A stretch of 64,000 nt of DNA from Planctomycetaceae bacterium (GTDB taxonomy: Bacteria > Planctomycetota > Planctomycetia > Pirellulales > Pirellulaceae), in the NCBI GenBank assembly GCA_012729315.1, contig JAAYDI010000001.1, positions 1-64,000 of the forward strand, written 5' to 3'. Each line of letters starts with the position of its first letter. The stretch's first letter is position 1. Made by a program: the position numbers and the translations under genes. The notes beneath the pieces were generated by a model that was given only the letters and a program-made list of their open reading frames with translations, was not told the DNA's origin and made no database searches. This document shows positions 1-8,506 of the stretch, one piece after another.

Positions 1-412
1 CTTCGGCCAATTGCGGGATGGAACCGCTGCACGGTGAGGAGGTAGGCAGTCCATGCGAATGGGCCCATCCATGGCATGGATTTGTCCACTACAACCGGCT
101 CGGAATGACCGAGCCTTTCACCGTCCCACCAGTACAGGTTGTTGCGCATCGTCACGCGCTCGTCATTCAAGGTGCCGTCCGCAACCACCACCTCCACCGG
201 TTCGTTCAGCGGGGTTTTGCTCCTTGAGTCGGCGGATCGCATCACGCGCACCCTGCAGCGAAGCCAACGGGCGGTCCGACCGGTCGGCGAGCGGACGCGC
301 CACACGACCACTCCAGGCATCGTTGCCGTCCGGTGCGACGTAGAGCGTTTCGGTCCGGCCGACCGCAGCTCAGCAGCCACACGCCAATGATCACTCCCAT
401 CAGCTTGCTCAT
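1..412 (-). pseudogene. broken secreted right-handed beta-helix protein (partial)
   Basis: An ATG at 412 with a good ribosome site (AGAGGAG on the minus strand) starts a signal peptide, MSKLMGVIIGVWLLSCG. The expected continuation ETLYVAPDGNDAWSG...PLASLQGARDAIRRLK, typical of planctomycete beta-helix proteins, lies in a second frame. A third frame then gives PLNEPVEVVVADGT followed by LNDERVTMRNNLYWWDG, which in this family normally comes from much further along the protein. The gene therefore needs two frame changes and probably carries an internal deletion. It continues beyond the left edge. Frames were read by hand. A sequencing error could explain one shift but not the apparent deletion. 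Confidence 0.6.
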
Positions 413-576
413 CACCCCGTCTCCTCTTGTCTCTGGACGCATCGACGTGGCCGTAGGGAACCGTCGTGGATTCCGCCTCCCATTGTGCCGCCCGCCGGGT
501 TGCCGGGATATCGGTCAGCGCTGAAATCTGTGTCGCGTTCTGCTATCATGTGGAGGTCAACAGGAGAAACAATGCC

Positions 577-1929
577 ATGACAGCTGGTTGCCTCAGTCGC
601 CGCTCGTTCCTCGGCGCGGCCGGTATATCGGTCGCAGGTGGTATGTCGGTCGGGCTCCGGGTATTGCGCGGGAGCGAACCGCCCCGCGTCACCAATCCGC
701 GCGCGACCGATGGCGATACGCTGCACGAACCGGACTGGACCGAACGGCTGACCGTCACGGTCGGACCGGACAAGGCGGATCTGGTCGGCTGCAGCGACCG
801 GGTCATTCAGGCGGCGGTCGACTATGTGTCCCGGTTCGGAGGAGGCACGGTCCAGCTGCTGCCCGGCACCTTCGTCCTGCGAAACGCCGTCTTCCTGCCG
901 TCACATCTGCGGCTGCGCGGCAGCGGCGCCGACACGGTGATCACGAAGATCGGCTCCCACACGGTGGCGCTGGCCGAAGATTCCGACTGGTACGATCAGG
1001 AGATCACGCTGGCTGAGGCGGGTGATTTTCAGGTTGGTGACGGCATCGTGCTGCGAGGCACCAATCCGCATGATGGTGGTGCGACGGTGATCAAGCGCAC
1101 CCTCGTCGCTCAATCTGGCAACCGATTCAAGCTCAACGACGGTCTGCGGGAGAATCTGTGGGTGTCGGGCAAACCGACCTGTGCGTCGCTGTTTCCGCTC
1201 CTGACCAGCGAGCATACTGAGGACGTGGTGATCGAGGACCTGACACTCGACGGTAACCGAGCGCAGAACGAAAACCTGAACGGCAATTACGGCGGATGCA
1301 TCTTCCTGCAGGACTGTAACCGATACACCATCCGCCGTGTCGAAGCGCGGAACTACAACGGCGATGGCATCAGCTTCCAGATCTGCCACGACGTGGTGGT
1401 GGAAGACTGTTACAGTCACGGCAATGCGGGGCTCGGCGTGCATCCCGGGTCCGGATCGCAGCGTCCACGGCTGATCGGCAACCGGTTCCACCGTAACGAT
1501 ATCGGGCTGTTCTGGTGCTGGGGTGTCAAGTTCGGACTGGCCGAACGGAACGAAATCGACGCGAACCTCAGCTACGGCATCTCGGTCGGCCATAACGACA
1601 CGGACAATCTGATGGTGGACAATACGATCACGAACAGCGGCCGGGCCGGCGTGCTGTTTCGTGATGAGGCGGGAGGCCGGGACTTCTGGGGCAATCGCAA
1701 CTGTCTGGAACGCAATCGGATCGTCAACAGCGGACCAGCGGATGGCATTGCCATCGACATTCAAGGGCGTACGAAAGACCTGCAGCTGCGCGATAACGAA
1801 CTGCTGGAGGAGCGTGAGCCTGCCCAGCGGACCGGTATCCGAATTGCCGCCGAGGCCGGCCCGATTGACCTGATGAACAACCGCATCGTCGGATTTGCCG
1901 TTCCCATACAGGACGAACGGTCGGTCTAG
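577..1929 (+). CDS. secreted right-handed parallel beta-helix protein (Tat signal)
   Basis: 450 aa. The chosen ATG follows AGGAG by about 10 nt; a longer upstream reading has no ribosome site. The N-terminus carries a twin-arginine signal (SRRSFLGAAG, then a hydrophobic stretch), so the protein is probably folded before export. The middle is Asn/Asp/Gly-rich with repeating coil patterns such as NRFHRNDIGLF and NEIDANLSYGISVG, characteristic of pectate-lyase-like beta-helices that bind or cleave polysaccharide. No catalytic residues can be assigned by eye, so lyase, hydrolase or epimerase activity stays open. The next beta-helix gene begins 62 nt downstream on the same strand; the two are probably cotranscribed. 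Confidence 0.8.
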   Translation: MTAGCLSRRSFLGAAGISVAGGMSVGLRVLRGSEPPRVTNPRATDGDTLHEPDWTERLTVTVGPDKADLVGCSDRVIQAAVDYVSRFGGGTVQLLPGTFVLRNAVFLPSHLRLRGSGADTVITKIGSHTVALAEDSDWYDQEITLAEAGDFQVGDGIVLRGTNPHDGGATVIKRTLVAQSGNRFKLNDGLRENLWVSGKPTCASLFPLLTSEHTEDVVIEDLTLDGNRAQNENLNGNYGGCIFLQDCNRYTIRRVEARNYNGDGISFQICHDVVVEDCYSHGNAGLGVHPGSGSQRPRLIGNRFHRNDIGLFWCWGVKFGLAERNEIDANLSYGISVGHNDTDNLMVDNTITNSGRAGVLFRDEAGGRDFWGNRNCLERNRIVNSGPADGIAIDIQGRTKDLQLRDNELLEEREPAQRTGIRIAAEAGPIDLMNNRIVGFAVPIQDERSV

Positions 1930-1991
1930 ACGCCAGTCCGGATCGCCCTATTGCCTGCAAGTTGTCTGCAAGCCCAGAGGAGTACCATAAG

Positions 1992-3800
1992 ATGCCGTAT
2001 CGCTGGCTGGTGAGCTGCCTGATGCTGAGTTGTGCGCCGGCAACGTCTCACGGGTTCGGGGCGGTGCCCGGGAGCTGGAACGTGGTGGAATCGGGCGCTG
2101 TGGCGGACGGCGAGACCGACAACACGGCGGTATTTCAACAGACGCTCGATGCGGCCAGGCAGGCGGGGGGTGGCATTGTGCATGTCCCGGCGGGTCGGTT
2201 CCGCATCAACGGCACGCTGTCGATTCCGGCCGGTGTCACGCTGCAGGGCACCTATCGCGTGCCGCCGACGATCAGCCGTGCGACCGAGCCGCCCACCGGG
2301 ACCGTCCTGCTGGCGTTTGCCGGGCGCGGCGGCGAGGCTGGGCCTCCTTTCATTCAGCTTGCAGGCTCCAACGCGGTGGTGGCCGGCCTGGCCGTGATCT
2401 ATCCGGAGTGGCAGGCGGCGGATGTGCCGCCCGTGCCGTACCCCCCGTGCATCGCGTCGCAAGACACGGAGAACGTCGGCATCCTCGACTGCTGCCTGCT
2501 CAATCCGTATGAGGCCATCAAGCTAATCCGCGCGCACCGGCATCTGGTGCGGAACGTCACGGGCTATCCCAGCAAACGCGGGATCTATGTCGACGAGTGC
2601 TACGACATCGGCCACATCGAGAACATTCATTTCTGGCCGTTCGGCGTGACGTACAAGCCGGACGATCCGTACTGCAAATGGGTCAATACAGAAGGGGTCG
2701 CCTTCGAACTCGCGCGCACCGACTGGCACTATGTGTCGAACACCTTTTGTTTCGGCTACGGCGTGGGCTACAAGTTCTCGGCGTCCCAGGCGGGTGCCAC
2801 GAACGGCAACTTCCTCGGGCTCGGCGCCGACTCGTGCCGGCGGGCGGTGCTGGTCGAGCAAGTGCAGCCGCCGGGGCTGTTGATCACCAACGGCGAGTTC
2901 GTCGGGCGCTGGAGCAGCACCGATTCGGTGTGTATCGAGATCGGACCCGCTGTGGAAGGGAAAGTCAGTCTGACGAACTGTTCGTTCTGGGGGCCGATCG
3001 ATCGCTGTATCTGGATGCGCAGTCCCTTCGGCCAGTTTGCCGCCAACACCTGCCATTTCGTGCACTGGGACAACAACGCGCAGGGCGCACCTGCGATCCA
3101 ACTGGACGCCGGCAAGTCCGTGATACAGGGCTGCACGTTCGCTCTGGAAGGGACGCACGTACAGGCAGCGGAAAAGGTCCGCTCCGCCATCCTGATCGGC
3201 AACCAGGCCGAGTCGGGCTTCCGCGTGGATAACGCCGCCGGCCACCGGACGCAGCTGGTCGCCAATGAACAGAACCCGATCGAGGCGACCCCCGAGGCCC
3301 GCACGCACTACCGGATCGACGTCGGCATGCTGGGTGACGGCCGTTTCCTGCAACACTGGTGCGGGCGCGAAAAGGGGGTGGTTCGGGGGAAGCCGCACGC
3401 CATGCGCTGGTCGAGCGGGAATTCGCGGATCATCCTGCCGGTGGTGGCGGGCAAGGCCTACCAGATCGCAATTGAGCTGAGCGTCTCGCCGCAGGCCGAG
3501 TCGCCGGATGCCGGGCTGTATCTGGGCGAGCAACGAGTCGCAGCGCTGGATCGCAACACGTCCACGCTGACCGCCGAACTACCGGCCTGCACGGCGGATC
3601 AGGTGATCGTGGAACTGCGCTGCCGCGGCTGGGTGCCGAAAGAACTCCATGCCAACTCGGACGACAATCGCACTCTCGGCGTCAGCGTCTCGGCGATCAC
3701 CATGCGCGCGGCCGACGCCGGTGATCGCGTGTTTGCTGCCAACCGGGGCGAATGGGACGAACTGCCGGAGCCGCCTCACACCGCGCCGGAAAAACGATAG
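1992..3800 (+). CDS. secreted pectate-lyase-3-type beta-helix protein
   Basis: 602 aa. ATG chosen because AGAGGAG lies about 9 nt upstream and it opens a Sec signal peptide (MPYRWLVSCLMLSCAPATSHG). Residues about 25-90 match the start of the pectate lyase/glycosidase beta-helix superfamily: VVESGAVADGETDNTAVFQQ, then AGGGIVHVPAGRF and IPAGVTLQG. A long beta-helix follows, and the last 170 residues look like a separate beta-sandwich (AYQIAIELSVSPQ, then VIVELRCRGW), plausibly carbohydrate-binding. The predicted role is extracellular or periplasmic polysaccharide attack. Its last 25 nt overlap the convergent galM-like gene. Confidence 0.82.
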   Translation: MPYRWLVSCLMLSCAPATSHGFGAVPGSWNVVESGAVADGETDNTAVFQQTLDAARQAGGGIVHVPAGRFRINGTLSIPAGVTLQGTYRVPPTISRATEPPTGTVLLAFAGRGGEAGPPFIQLAGSNAVVAGLAVIYPEWQAADVPPVPYPPCIASQDTENVGILDCCLLNPYEAIKLIRAHRHLVRNVTGYPSKRGIYVDECYDIGHIENIHFWPFGVTYKPDDPYCKWVNTEGVAFELARTDWHYVSNTFCFGYGVGYKFSASQAGATNGNFLGLGADSCRRAVLVEQVQPPGLLITNGEFVGRWSSTDSVCIEIGPAVEGKVSLTNCSFWGPIDRCIWMRSPFGQFAANTCHFVHWDNNAQGAPAIQLDAGKSVIQGCTFALEGTHVQAAEKVRSAILIGNQAESGFRVDNAAGHRTQLVANEQNPIEATPEARTHYRIDVGMLGDGRFLQHWCGREKGVVRGKPHAMRWSSGNSRIILPVVAGKAYQIAIELSVSPQAESPDAGLYLGEQRVAALDRNTSTLTAELPACTADQVIVELRCRGWVPKELHANSDDNRTLGVSVSAITMRAADAGDRVFAANRGEWDELPEPPHTAPEKR

Positions 3801-4819
3801 ACACACTCTTCCCGGTAGGTCGCGCCCGGCTGCAGGATGATCGACGGAAACGCAGGCTGGTTGACGGAGTCCGGCAGATAGCCGGTCTCCAGGCAGACCC
3901 CCGCGTGCTGGCCGTAGGAGATCTGTCCCTTGCCACGCACGCTGCCATCCAGGTAATTGCCCGTGTAGAGCACGATCGCGGGCGACGAGGACAGAACCTC
4001 CATGCGCCGGCCCGACGCAGGGTCCTCGAGCACCGCCACGGGGACGCTCCCGCCCCTCAGCAGGTAACTCAGATCGTACCCGCCCGCCGCGGCGATCCGC
4101 GCCCCCAGCGCGGTCTTCTGCCGGAAATCGAACGGCGTATCCCGCACCGGGACGATCTCGCCGGTGGGGATCAGCGCCGCGTCCGTGGGCGTGTAGTGAT
4201 CGGCTTCGAGCTGCAGCCGATGGCCCAGCACGTCGCCGGCCGCAGCCCCGGCCAGGTTGAAGTAGCCGTGGTGCGTGAGGTTGACCGGGGTCGCCCGATC
4301 GGTGGTCGCCAGATAATCGATGCGCAGTTCACACGACGCGGTGAGGGTGAAGGTGACCGATACGTCCAGGTTGCCGGGATAACCCTGATCGCCGTCCGCG
4401 CTGCGGTGATGGAACCGGACTGCGGGCCCGTCTGAACTGGTGATCGGTTCCGCCTGCCACACCACGTGACTCAGGCCCCGCGTGCCGCCGTGCAGGTGGT
4501 GCGTGCCCGCGTTCCGTGTCAGGTGGTGGGTCCGGCCGTGCAGCGTGAACTGCGCGTTGGTGGTCCGGAAGGCCACACGCCCCACGGTACACCCGAAATA
4601 ATACGGGTTCTCCGTCTCGTACTGCTGCAGCGCATCGAACCCGAGCACCACATCCGCCAGCTGGCCATGCCGGTCGGGGACCAGCAGTTCGGTGACCGTG
4701 GCACCGTACGTGATGAGCCGCGCCGTCATGCCGCGGGCATTGCGCAGCGTATAGCGCAGCACATGCTCGCCCCCACGCGTCACTCCAAAACTGTCCTGGT
4801 CGATGCGTGTGTCACTCAC
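3776..4819 (-). CDS. galM: aldose 1-epimerase (galactose mutarotase)
   Basis: 347 aa, the usual GalM length. It interconverts alpha and beta anomers of free aldoses. Family motifs are in order: YGATVTELLVPDR, NPYYFGCTVGRVAFR, HHLHGG, VNLTHHGYFNLAG (containing the catalytic His), DAALIPTGEIVPV, and near the C-terminus a catalytic-Glu region, GVCLETGYLPDSVNQPAFP. It starts with GTG preceded by CGGAGA. The start overlaps the stop of a short upstream reading frame by 4 nt (GTGA). No signal peptide is visible, so it is probably cytoplasmic. It lies among sugar oxidoreductase genes, which fits sugar catabolism. Confidence 0.93.
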   Translation of the reverse strand: MSDTRIDQDSFGVTRGGEHVLRYTLRNARGMTARLITYGATVTELLVPDRHGQLADVVLGFDALQQYETENPYYFGCTVGRVAFRTTNAQFTLHGRTHHLTRNAGTHHLHGGTRGLSHVVWQAEPITSSDGPAVRFHHRSADGDQGYPGNLDVSVTFTLTASCELRIDYLATTDRATPVNLTHHGYFNLAGAAAGDVLGHRLQLEADHYTPTDAALIPTGEIVPVRDTPFDFRQKTALGARIAAAGGYDLSYLLRGGSVPVAVLEDPASGRRMEVLSSSPAIVLYTGNYLDGSVRGKGQISYGQHAGVCLETGYLPDSVNQPAFPSIILQPGATYREECVYRFSGAV

Positions 4820-4929
4820 GGTTTACATCTCCGTTCGCCGGGGTCAGGCCAGGCGGCGCGGACCCCGGCCATGGTCACGACAGCACCGGCGGCGTGCTGT
4901 CGCAAGAAACCGCGTCGCGAACTGGAAGG
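4816..4929 (-). pseudogene. Tat-signal fragment upstream of galM
   Basis: Reading the minus strand just before galM gives SSRRGFLRQHAAGAVVTMAG followed by about 15 residues and a TGA that overlaps the GTG start of galM (GTGA). The S-R-R-G-F-L plus hydrophobic stretch is a textbook twin-arginine leader. However, a TAA sits one codon before it, no ATG precedes it and no mature protein follows. It is probably the relic of a deleted secreted protein whose tail now couples translation to galM. An internal ATG could still give an 18-residue leader peptide. Confidence 0.35.
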
Positions 4930-4939
4930 TTACCTGGCA

Positions 4940-5962
4940 TCACTTCTCCGCGGCCGCTTTGCGCGCTGTTTCCAGCACACTCTCCAACGACACTGGCACT
5001 CCCCCTTGCCGCTTGCTCTCGTCGGCAGCCTCCATGAACGCGTAGATTTCGAGCGTCTGCTCGGCAGTCACTGGCGGCTGACCAGTCCGGAAGAACCGGG
5101 CGATCTCCACCAACAGCGGCTCATACCCGATGTACTCGCCCGCCGGTGCAATCCCCTGGTCGCCATACACCATCGCGCCGAAGCCGACACGACCCTGCAG
5201 AATGCCCCGGAACGTGCCCAGCCGGCCGTCCTCCCACACGCCGGCCGCCAGGTCGGCAGTCGGTGACTTGACGCGGGTCACCGTCTTGCAGCCCGGCCCC
5301 ATGATGGTGAAGAGCAGCTCGCTGCCATGGATGCCGTAATAGAACAGGTCGGGATGATTGGGCTCCAGCGGCGCATTGGAACTGAACGCGTCGCAGCCGA
5401 GCACTTTGCCCACCCGCGGATCGTTGTTCATGCCGGCAATGCCCGGACTGTAACGCAGCGAAGAACTCGAGAAACACGGCGTGCCGTTAGCACGCGCCAG
5501 CTCGTAGATCCGCACGACATCCACCAGCGAGGCAGCCACCGGCTTGTCGACGTAGAGCGGCTTCCTGGCCGCCAGCACGGGCCGGGCCTGCTCCAGGTGC
5601 GGCCGCCCATCGATGCTCAACACCATGACCGCATCCACCTTCGGCAGCAGCGCCTCCACCGTGTCTACCAGCTCCACCCCCATGTCGCGCATCGCCTGCA
5701 TGTTCTTCTTGATGTTGTCAGCGCTGAACGGAATGTCCGGACTGAACGCCGGGACCGCCGCCACGATCTGCATGTCATGGATCGGCGCCGGGGAATTCGG
5801 GTTGGTGATGATCTGGGTCCAGGGGACCGCGTGGGCGTCGAGCCCGACGATACCGACGCGCAGTGGCGCTGGGGCCGCCGAGTCCTGGGCCCGGCCGGTC
5901 GCCCCGCTGATGACACCCAGGAGCAGGACGAAGGCCAGTGGCAGATACAGAGATCGGGACAT
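4940..5962 (-). CDS. Gfo/Idh/MocA-family protein with signal peptide
   Basis: 340 aa. The N-terminus is a Sec signal (SLYLPLAFVLLLGVISGATGRAQ), then the nucleotide-binding fold begins (LRVGIVGLDAHAVPWTQII). The dinucleotide-site turn is atypical: the usual GxGxxG has become GIVGLDAHA. The family's catalytic EKP is DKP here (LYVDKPVAAS). The C-terminal half keeps the alpha/beta sandwich (YYGIHGSELLFTIMGPGC). Exported, degenerate Gfo/Idh/MocA proteins are common in planctomycetes and are often of unknown function. The start follows GAGGAA. The downstream galM is about 120 nt away on the same strand. Confidence 0.82.
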   Translation of the reverse strand: MSRSLYLPLAFVLLLGVISGATGRAQDSAAPAPLRVGIVGLDAHAVPWTQIITNPNSPAPIHDMQIVAAVPAFSPDIPFSADNIKKNMQAMRDMGVELVDTVEALLPKVDAVMVLSIDGRPHLEQARPVLAARKPLYVDKPVAASLVDVVRIYELARANGTPCFSSSSLRYSPGIAGMNNDPRVGKVLGCDAFSSNAPLEPNHPDLFYYGIHGSELLFTIMGPGCKTVTRVKSPTADLAAGVWEDGRLGTFRGILQGRVGFGAMVYGDQGIAPAGEYIGYEPLLVEIARFFRTGQPPVTAEQTLEIYAFMEAADESKRQGGVPVSLESVLETARKAAAEK

Positions 5963-6087
5963 TTAGGGTTCCTCACAGTGATGAACAGCATGACAGCATT
6001 AGGATCGTTCAGCCCGCGGAGCTCGGCAGCAGCACGTCACGCGCCGCCGGCAGCGGCGGGACGGACGCCTGGTCCCAGCGGCGCGGT

Positions 6088-6861
6088 TTACCAGGGTGGC
6101 AGGCAGAGCGTGCCACCCTCCAGGTGAATGACGCTGCCATTGATGAACCCGGCATCGTCACTCAACAGAAACGCGACCGCCTGGGCCACATCCAGCGGCT
6201 GACCCATGCGCTGCACGGGGAGCTTCTTGGCGACCTCCGCGTACAACACTTCCTTGGGCGTGTCCCAGCCCGCGCACGACGCGGCCAGCATCGGCGTGTC
6301 GATCGTGCCGGGACTGACCGCCACGAAACGCACCCCTTCCGGACTGTGGTCGGTGACCAGCGATCGCATCAGCGCCACCACGGCCGCCTTCGATGCACAG
6401 TAGAGGCCGTGCGCCGGGAAGCCGATGTCGGCAGCCACTGACGTGGTGAAACAGATCACCCCCCGCCCCTGGCGCCGCATGATCGGAACCGCATGCTTGG
6501 CCACCAGGACCGGTCCCAGCAGATTGACGTTGATCGTCGCATGAAAATCGTCGACAGTGACGTCGGTGATCTTCTGGTTCCGCAGCACGCCGGCGTTGGC
6601 ATGCACGCAGTCGAGACGCCCGAACTTCTGGACCGCCAGTTCCATCGCGCCTTGCACGTCCGCTTCCTGGCTGGTGTCGCCATACTGGAAGAGGCAGGTG
6701 AGTCCTTCGTCCGTCAGCCGCCGCGCCAATGCCTCACCCGCCTCCTGCTGGATCGACATCGTCACCACCTGCGCCCCGTGCCGGGCAAACAGCTCGGTGC
6801 AGGCCTCACCAATACCGGACGTTCCGCCCGTAATCAAAATGACTTTGTCTTTCAGGTGCAT
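6088..6861 (-). CDS. short-chain dehydrogenase/reductase (classical SDR)
   Basis: 257 aa, the usual classical-SDR length. It binds NAD(P) through TGGTSGIG near residue 10, has the NAG motif (HANAGVLRN), the catalytic Ser region (CFTTSVAADIG) and the YxxxK dyad (YCASKAA). The C-terminus keeps VSPGTIDTPML and FLLSDDAGFINGSVIHLEGG. The substrate cannot be named, but the sugar-catabolic neighbourhood suggests a sugar or sugar acid. The start is preceded by AGAGGAG. A perfect duplication of CTCTTGTTCTGAACG (period 16) occupies the leader between this start and the next gene's stop. Confidence 0.9.
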   Translation of the reverse strand: MHLKDKVILITGGTSGIGEACTELFARHGAQVVTMSIQQEAGEALARRLTDEGLTCLFQYGDTSQEADVQGAMELAVQKFGRLDCVHANAGVLRNQKITDVTVDDFHATINVNLLGPVLVAKHAVPIMRRQGRGVICFTTSVAADIGFPAHGLYCASKAAVVALMRSLVTDHSPEGVRFVAVSPGTIDTPMLAASCAGWDTPKEVLYAEVAKKLPVQRMGQPLDVAQAVAFLLSDDAGFINGSVIHLEGGTLCLPPW

Positions 6862-6870
6862 ACGAGTCTC

Positions 6871-6901
6871 CTCTTGTTCTGAACGTCTCTTGTTCTGAAC
6901 G
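6871..6901. repeat. 16-bp tandem duplication upstream of SDR
   Basis: CTCTTGTTCTGAACG occurs at 6871-6885 and again at 6887-6901 with one intervening base. The duplication sits in the leader upstream of the SDR start, between that start and the stop of the upstream epimerase gene. Confidence 0.9.
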
Positions 6902-6902
6902 G

Positions 6903-7892
6903 CTAGCCTTTGTATCCGGACGGTTGCCGCCGCGGCGTGCCCGCCTTCCGGAACGCAATGGCGCGGTCAATCAGACCGCGGATGTCGCATGCCGGTTGAT
7001 AGCCGAGCACATAGCGGGCTTTTGTCGTGTCGATGCAGAAGTCGTGCCCTACAGGGTCCACCAGCTCCAGCACATCAATTCCCAGACGCTCTGCGGCGTA
7101 ATGCGCTGCGTCGACGTAGTCGAACGGATCGGTCATGGCGATCATGAACGTCTCACCCTCGATCCCTTCCCGTTCCAGCGCCAGCAGGAACGACTGGACG
7201 CAGTCCTCCACGGCTACGATGTGCCGCCGCATCGGCTGACCGTTCGGGTGCCGCAGCGCCACCGCGGCGTCCCGCCCGGCCGCATAGAGCGCCCGCTGCT
7301 GTTCGTTCATCAGTTCCTGCCAGACCGGAATGCCAAAACACTCGCCCGCCACCGTCAGATGATTGAGGATGTCGTCGTCGGCGTGAATCCAGGACATCCG
7401 CAGGCAGACGGTGGGCACCCCCGCCTGGTGATAGTACTGCGCGAACATCGCCTCTTCCAGGACCTTGGACAGCGGGTAGTAGCCCGGGTAGGCGATCAAC
7501 GGCATGTCTTCCCGAATCGGCACCGGCTGCGGGTTGAAGTAGATCCCGTTGACCGCGTCGCCGCTGGCCAGGATCACGCGCCGCGGCGCCTTCGTACGCA
7601 GGGCGGCGTCCAACAGGTTGAAGGTGCCCCGCAGGCTGACATCGATCAGCGCGTCCCGGTCTTCCTTGCAGGTGGCCAGATGGATCACCGCGTCACAGTC
7701 ACCAACCAGCTCGTCGATCAGTTTCGCATCCCCGACGTCCCCCCGGACCTCCTCCACGCCCGCCACATCCACGGCATACCGATGGCATAGCGCGCGGACC
7801 TGATAGCCGGCCGCTACCAACGCCGTACACAACGGCGCTCCCAGTTTGCCACTGGCTCCGGTGATGAAGATGCGCTGGATCGCGTTCGACAT
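6903..7892 (-). CDS. NAD-dependent epimerase/dehydratase (extended SDR)
   Basis: 329 aa. It begins RIFITGASGKLGAPL, the Rossmann TGxxGxxG motif. An Asp-valine strand follows (EEVRGDVGD), then VIHLA and the catalytic YPLSK (YxxxK) near the middle. It belongs with uronate dehydrogenase/UDP-sugar epimerase-like proteins; the exact sugar is unknown. The ATG at 7892 was chosen because GGGAGG lies 8-9 nt upstream. A longer reading frame runs into the inverted-repeat element immediately upstream and yields a low-complexity Phe/Val/Ile/Arg/Ser/His tail that is not real protein. Transcription is probably from the element side. Confidence 0.88.
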   Translation of the reverse strand: MSNAIQRIFITGASGKLGAPLCTALVAAGYQVRALCHRYAVDVAGVEEVRGDVGDAKLIDELVGDCDAVIHLATCKEDRDALIDVSLRGTFNLLDAALRTKAPRRVILASGDAVNGIYFNPQPVPIREDMPLIAYPGYYPLSKVLEEAMFAQYYHQAGVPTVCLRMSWIHADDDILNHLTVAGECFGIPVWQELMNEQQRALYAAGRDAAVALRHPNGQPMRRHIVAVEDCVQSFLLALEREGIEGETFMIAMTDPFDYVDAAHYAAERLGIDVLELVDPVGHDFCIDTTKARYVLGYQPACDIRGLIDRAIAFRKAGTPRRQPSGYKG

Positions 7893-7928
7893 GATCTTGA
7901 CCTCCCAGATGCGACATGGAGCGTATGA

Positions 7929-8116
7929 CGAATTACGAATGACGAATGACGGAAGCACGAAGGAATATCGAATGATGGAAGTACGAAGAGGGGCGGACAT
8001 GACTGAACAGGAGACGCCGTACCGCGACGCATTCGTTCATTCGTCCTTCCTTCGTGCTTCCGTCATTCGTCATTCGTCCTTCCTTCGTGCTCCCGTCATT
8101 CGTCATTCGTAATTCG
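7929..8116. repeat. inverted-repeat element, copy A
   Basis: Left arm 7929-7965 and right arm 8080-8116 are reverse complements over 37 nt with one mismatch, built from repeats of GAATGACGAAT followed by GAAGCACGAAGGAA. Degenerate extra copies extend inward on both sides. The centre, 114 nt, does not match copy B near 55.2 kb. The element fills the gap between the VOC gene's stop and the epimerase's start. It resembles a miniature inverted-repeat element or a long hairpin RNA; no transposase is nearby. Confidence 0.85.
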
Positions 8117-8138
8117 CTGCCGGCCTCCGGCCGGCAGC
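8116..8138 (-). terminator. hairpin terminator after VOC gene
   Basis: GCTGCCGGCC (8116-8125), loop TCC, GGCCGGCAGC (8129-8138): a perfect 10-bp GC-rich stem starting 2 nt after the VOC stop codon on the minus strand. There is no clear U-tract, so it may be an atypical intrinsic terminator or an mRNA-stabilising end. It marks the likely end of the 10394-8141 operon. Confidence 0.6.
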
Positions 8139-8140
8139 GT

Positions 8141-8464
8141 TCATTTCTCTTCCCGCTGGTATTCCATCAACTCCACGACGCCACCATCGGGTGTTTCGAA
8201 GAAGCCGACGAAAGCGAGGCCGGCATCGAACGGTTCGAGCAGCACCTTCAGCCCCTTGGAGGCTTCGCGGATACTGTCGACGCGAAACGCCACGTGTGGC
8301 AGGTTCCGCACGGGACCAGTGACCGGCGTGTCGGGCTCGTACCGCAGCCACTCGATGTGGTACGGGTGGGTGCGGAAGTCGGTCACCCACACCTTGGTGG
8401 CCGGGACATAGATCTCACCTTCGCGTTTCTCTGTGGTGATGATACCGAGATGATCGAATTCCAT
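8141..8464 (-). CDS. VOC (glyoxalase/bleomycin-resistance fold) protein
   Basis: 107 aa, a single VOC half-module plus. It begins MEFDHLGIITTEKREGEIYV and has LPHVAFRVDSIREASKG and GGVVELMEYQ; the H-x-A/G-x and final Glu are typical metal ligands of this fold. Such proteins are metal-dependent dioxygenases, epimerases or lyases; sugar-linked clusters often carry one of unknown activity. The start was placed at 8464, where CAGGAG lies about 8 nt upstream. It follows the oxidoreductase by about 30 nt and is followed by a strong hairpin, so it is the last gene of its operon. Confidence 0.8.
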   Translation of the reverse strand: MEFDHLGIITTEKREGEIYVPATKVWVTDFRTHPYHIEWLRYEPDTPVTGPVRNLPHVAFRVDSIREASKGLKVLLEPFDAGLAFVGFFETPDGGVVELMEYQREEK

Positions 8465-8480
8465 GAGGCGTTTGCTCCTG

Positions 8481-8506
8481 TCAGAAGTAGACATCAGAAG
8501 TAGACA
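8481..8506. repeat. 13-bp perfect tandem duplication
   Basis: TCAGAAGTAGACA occurs twice head to tail (8481-8493, 8494-8506) exactly at the stop codon of the oxidoreductase gene, so the last codons and the stop are duplicated. It probably arose by replication slippage. Confidence 0.9.

Noticed and set aside
901-1764. 287-aa open frame antisense to the first beta-helix gene
   Set aside because: Shadow frame; the sense strand has a Tat signal and beta-helix pattern.
8030-8116. Possible CRISPR array
   Set aside because: Repeats are contiguous, imperfect and palindromic with no regular spacers and no cas genes.
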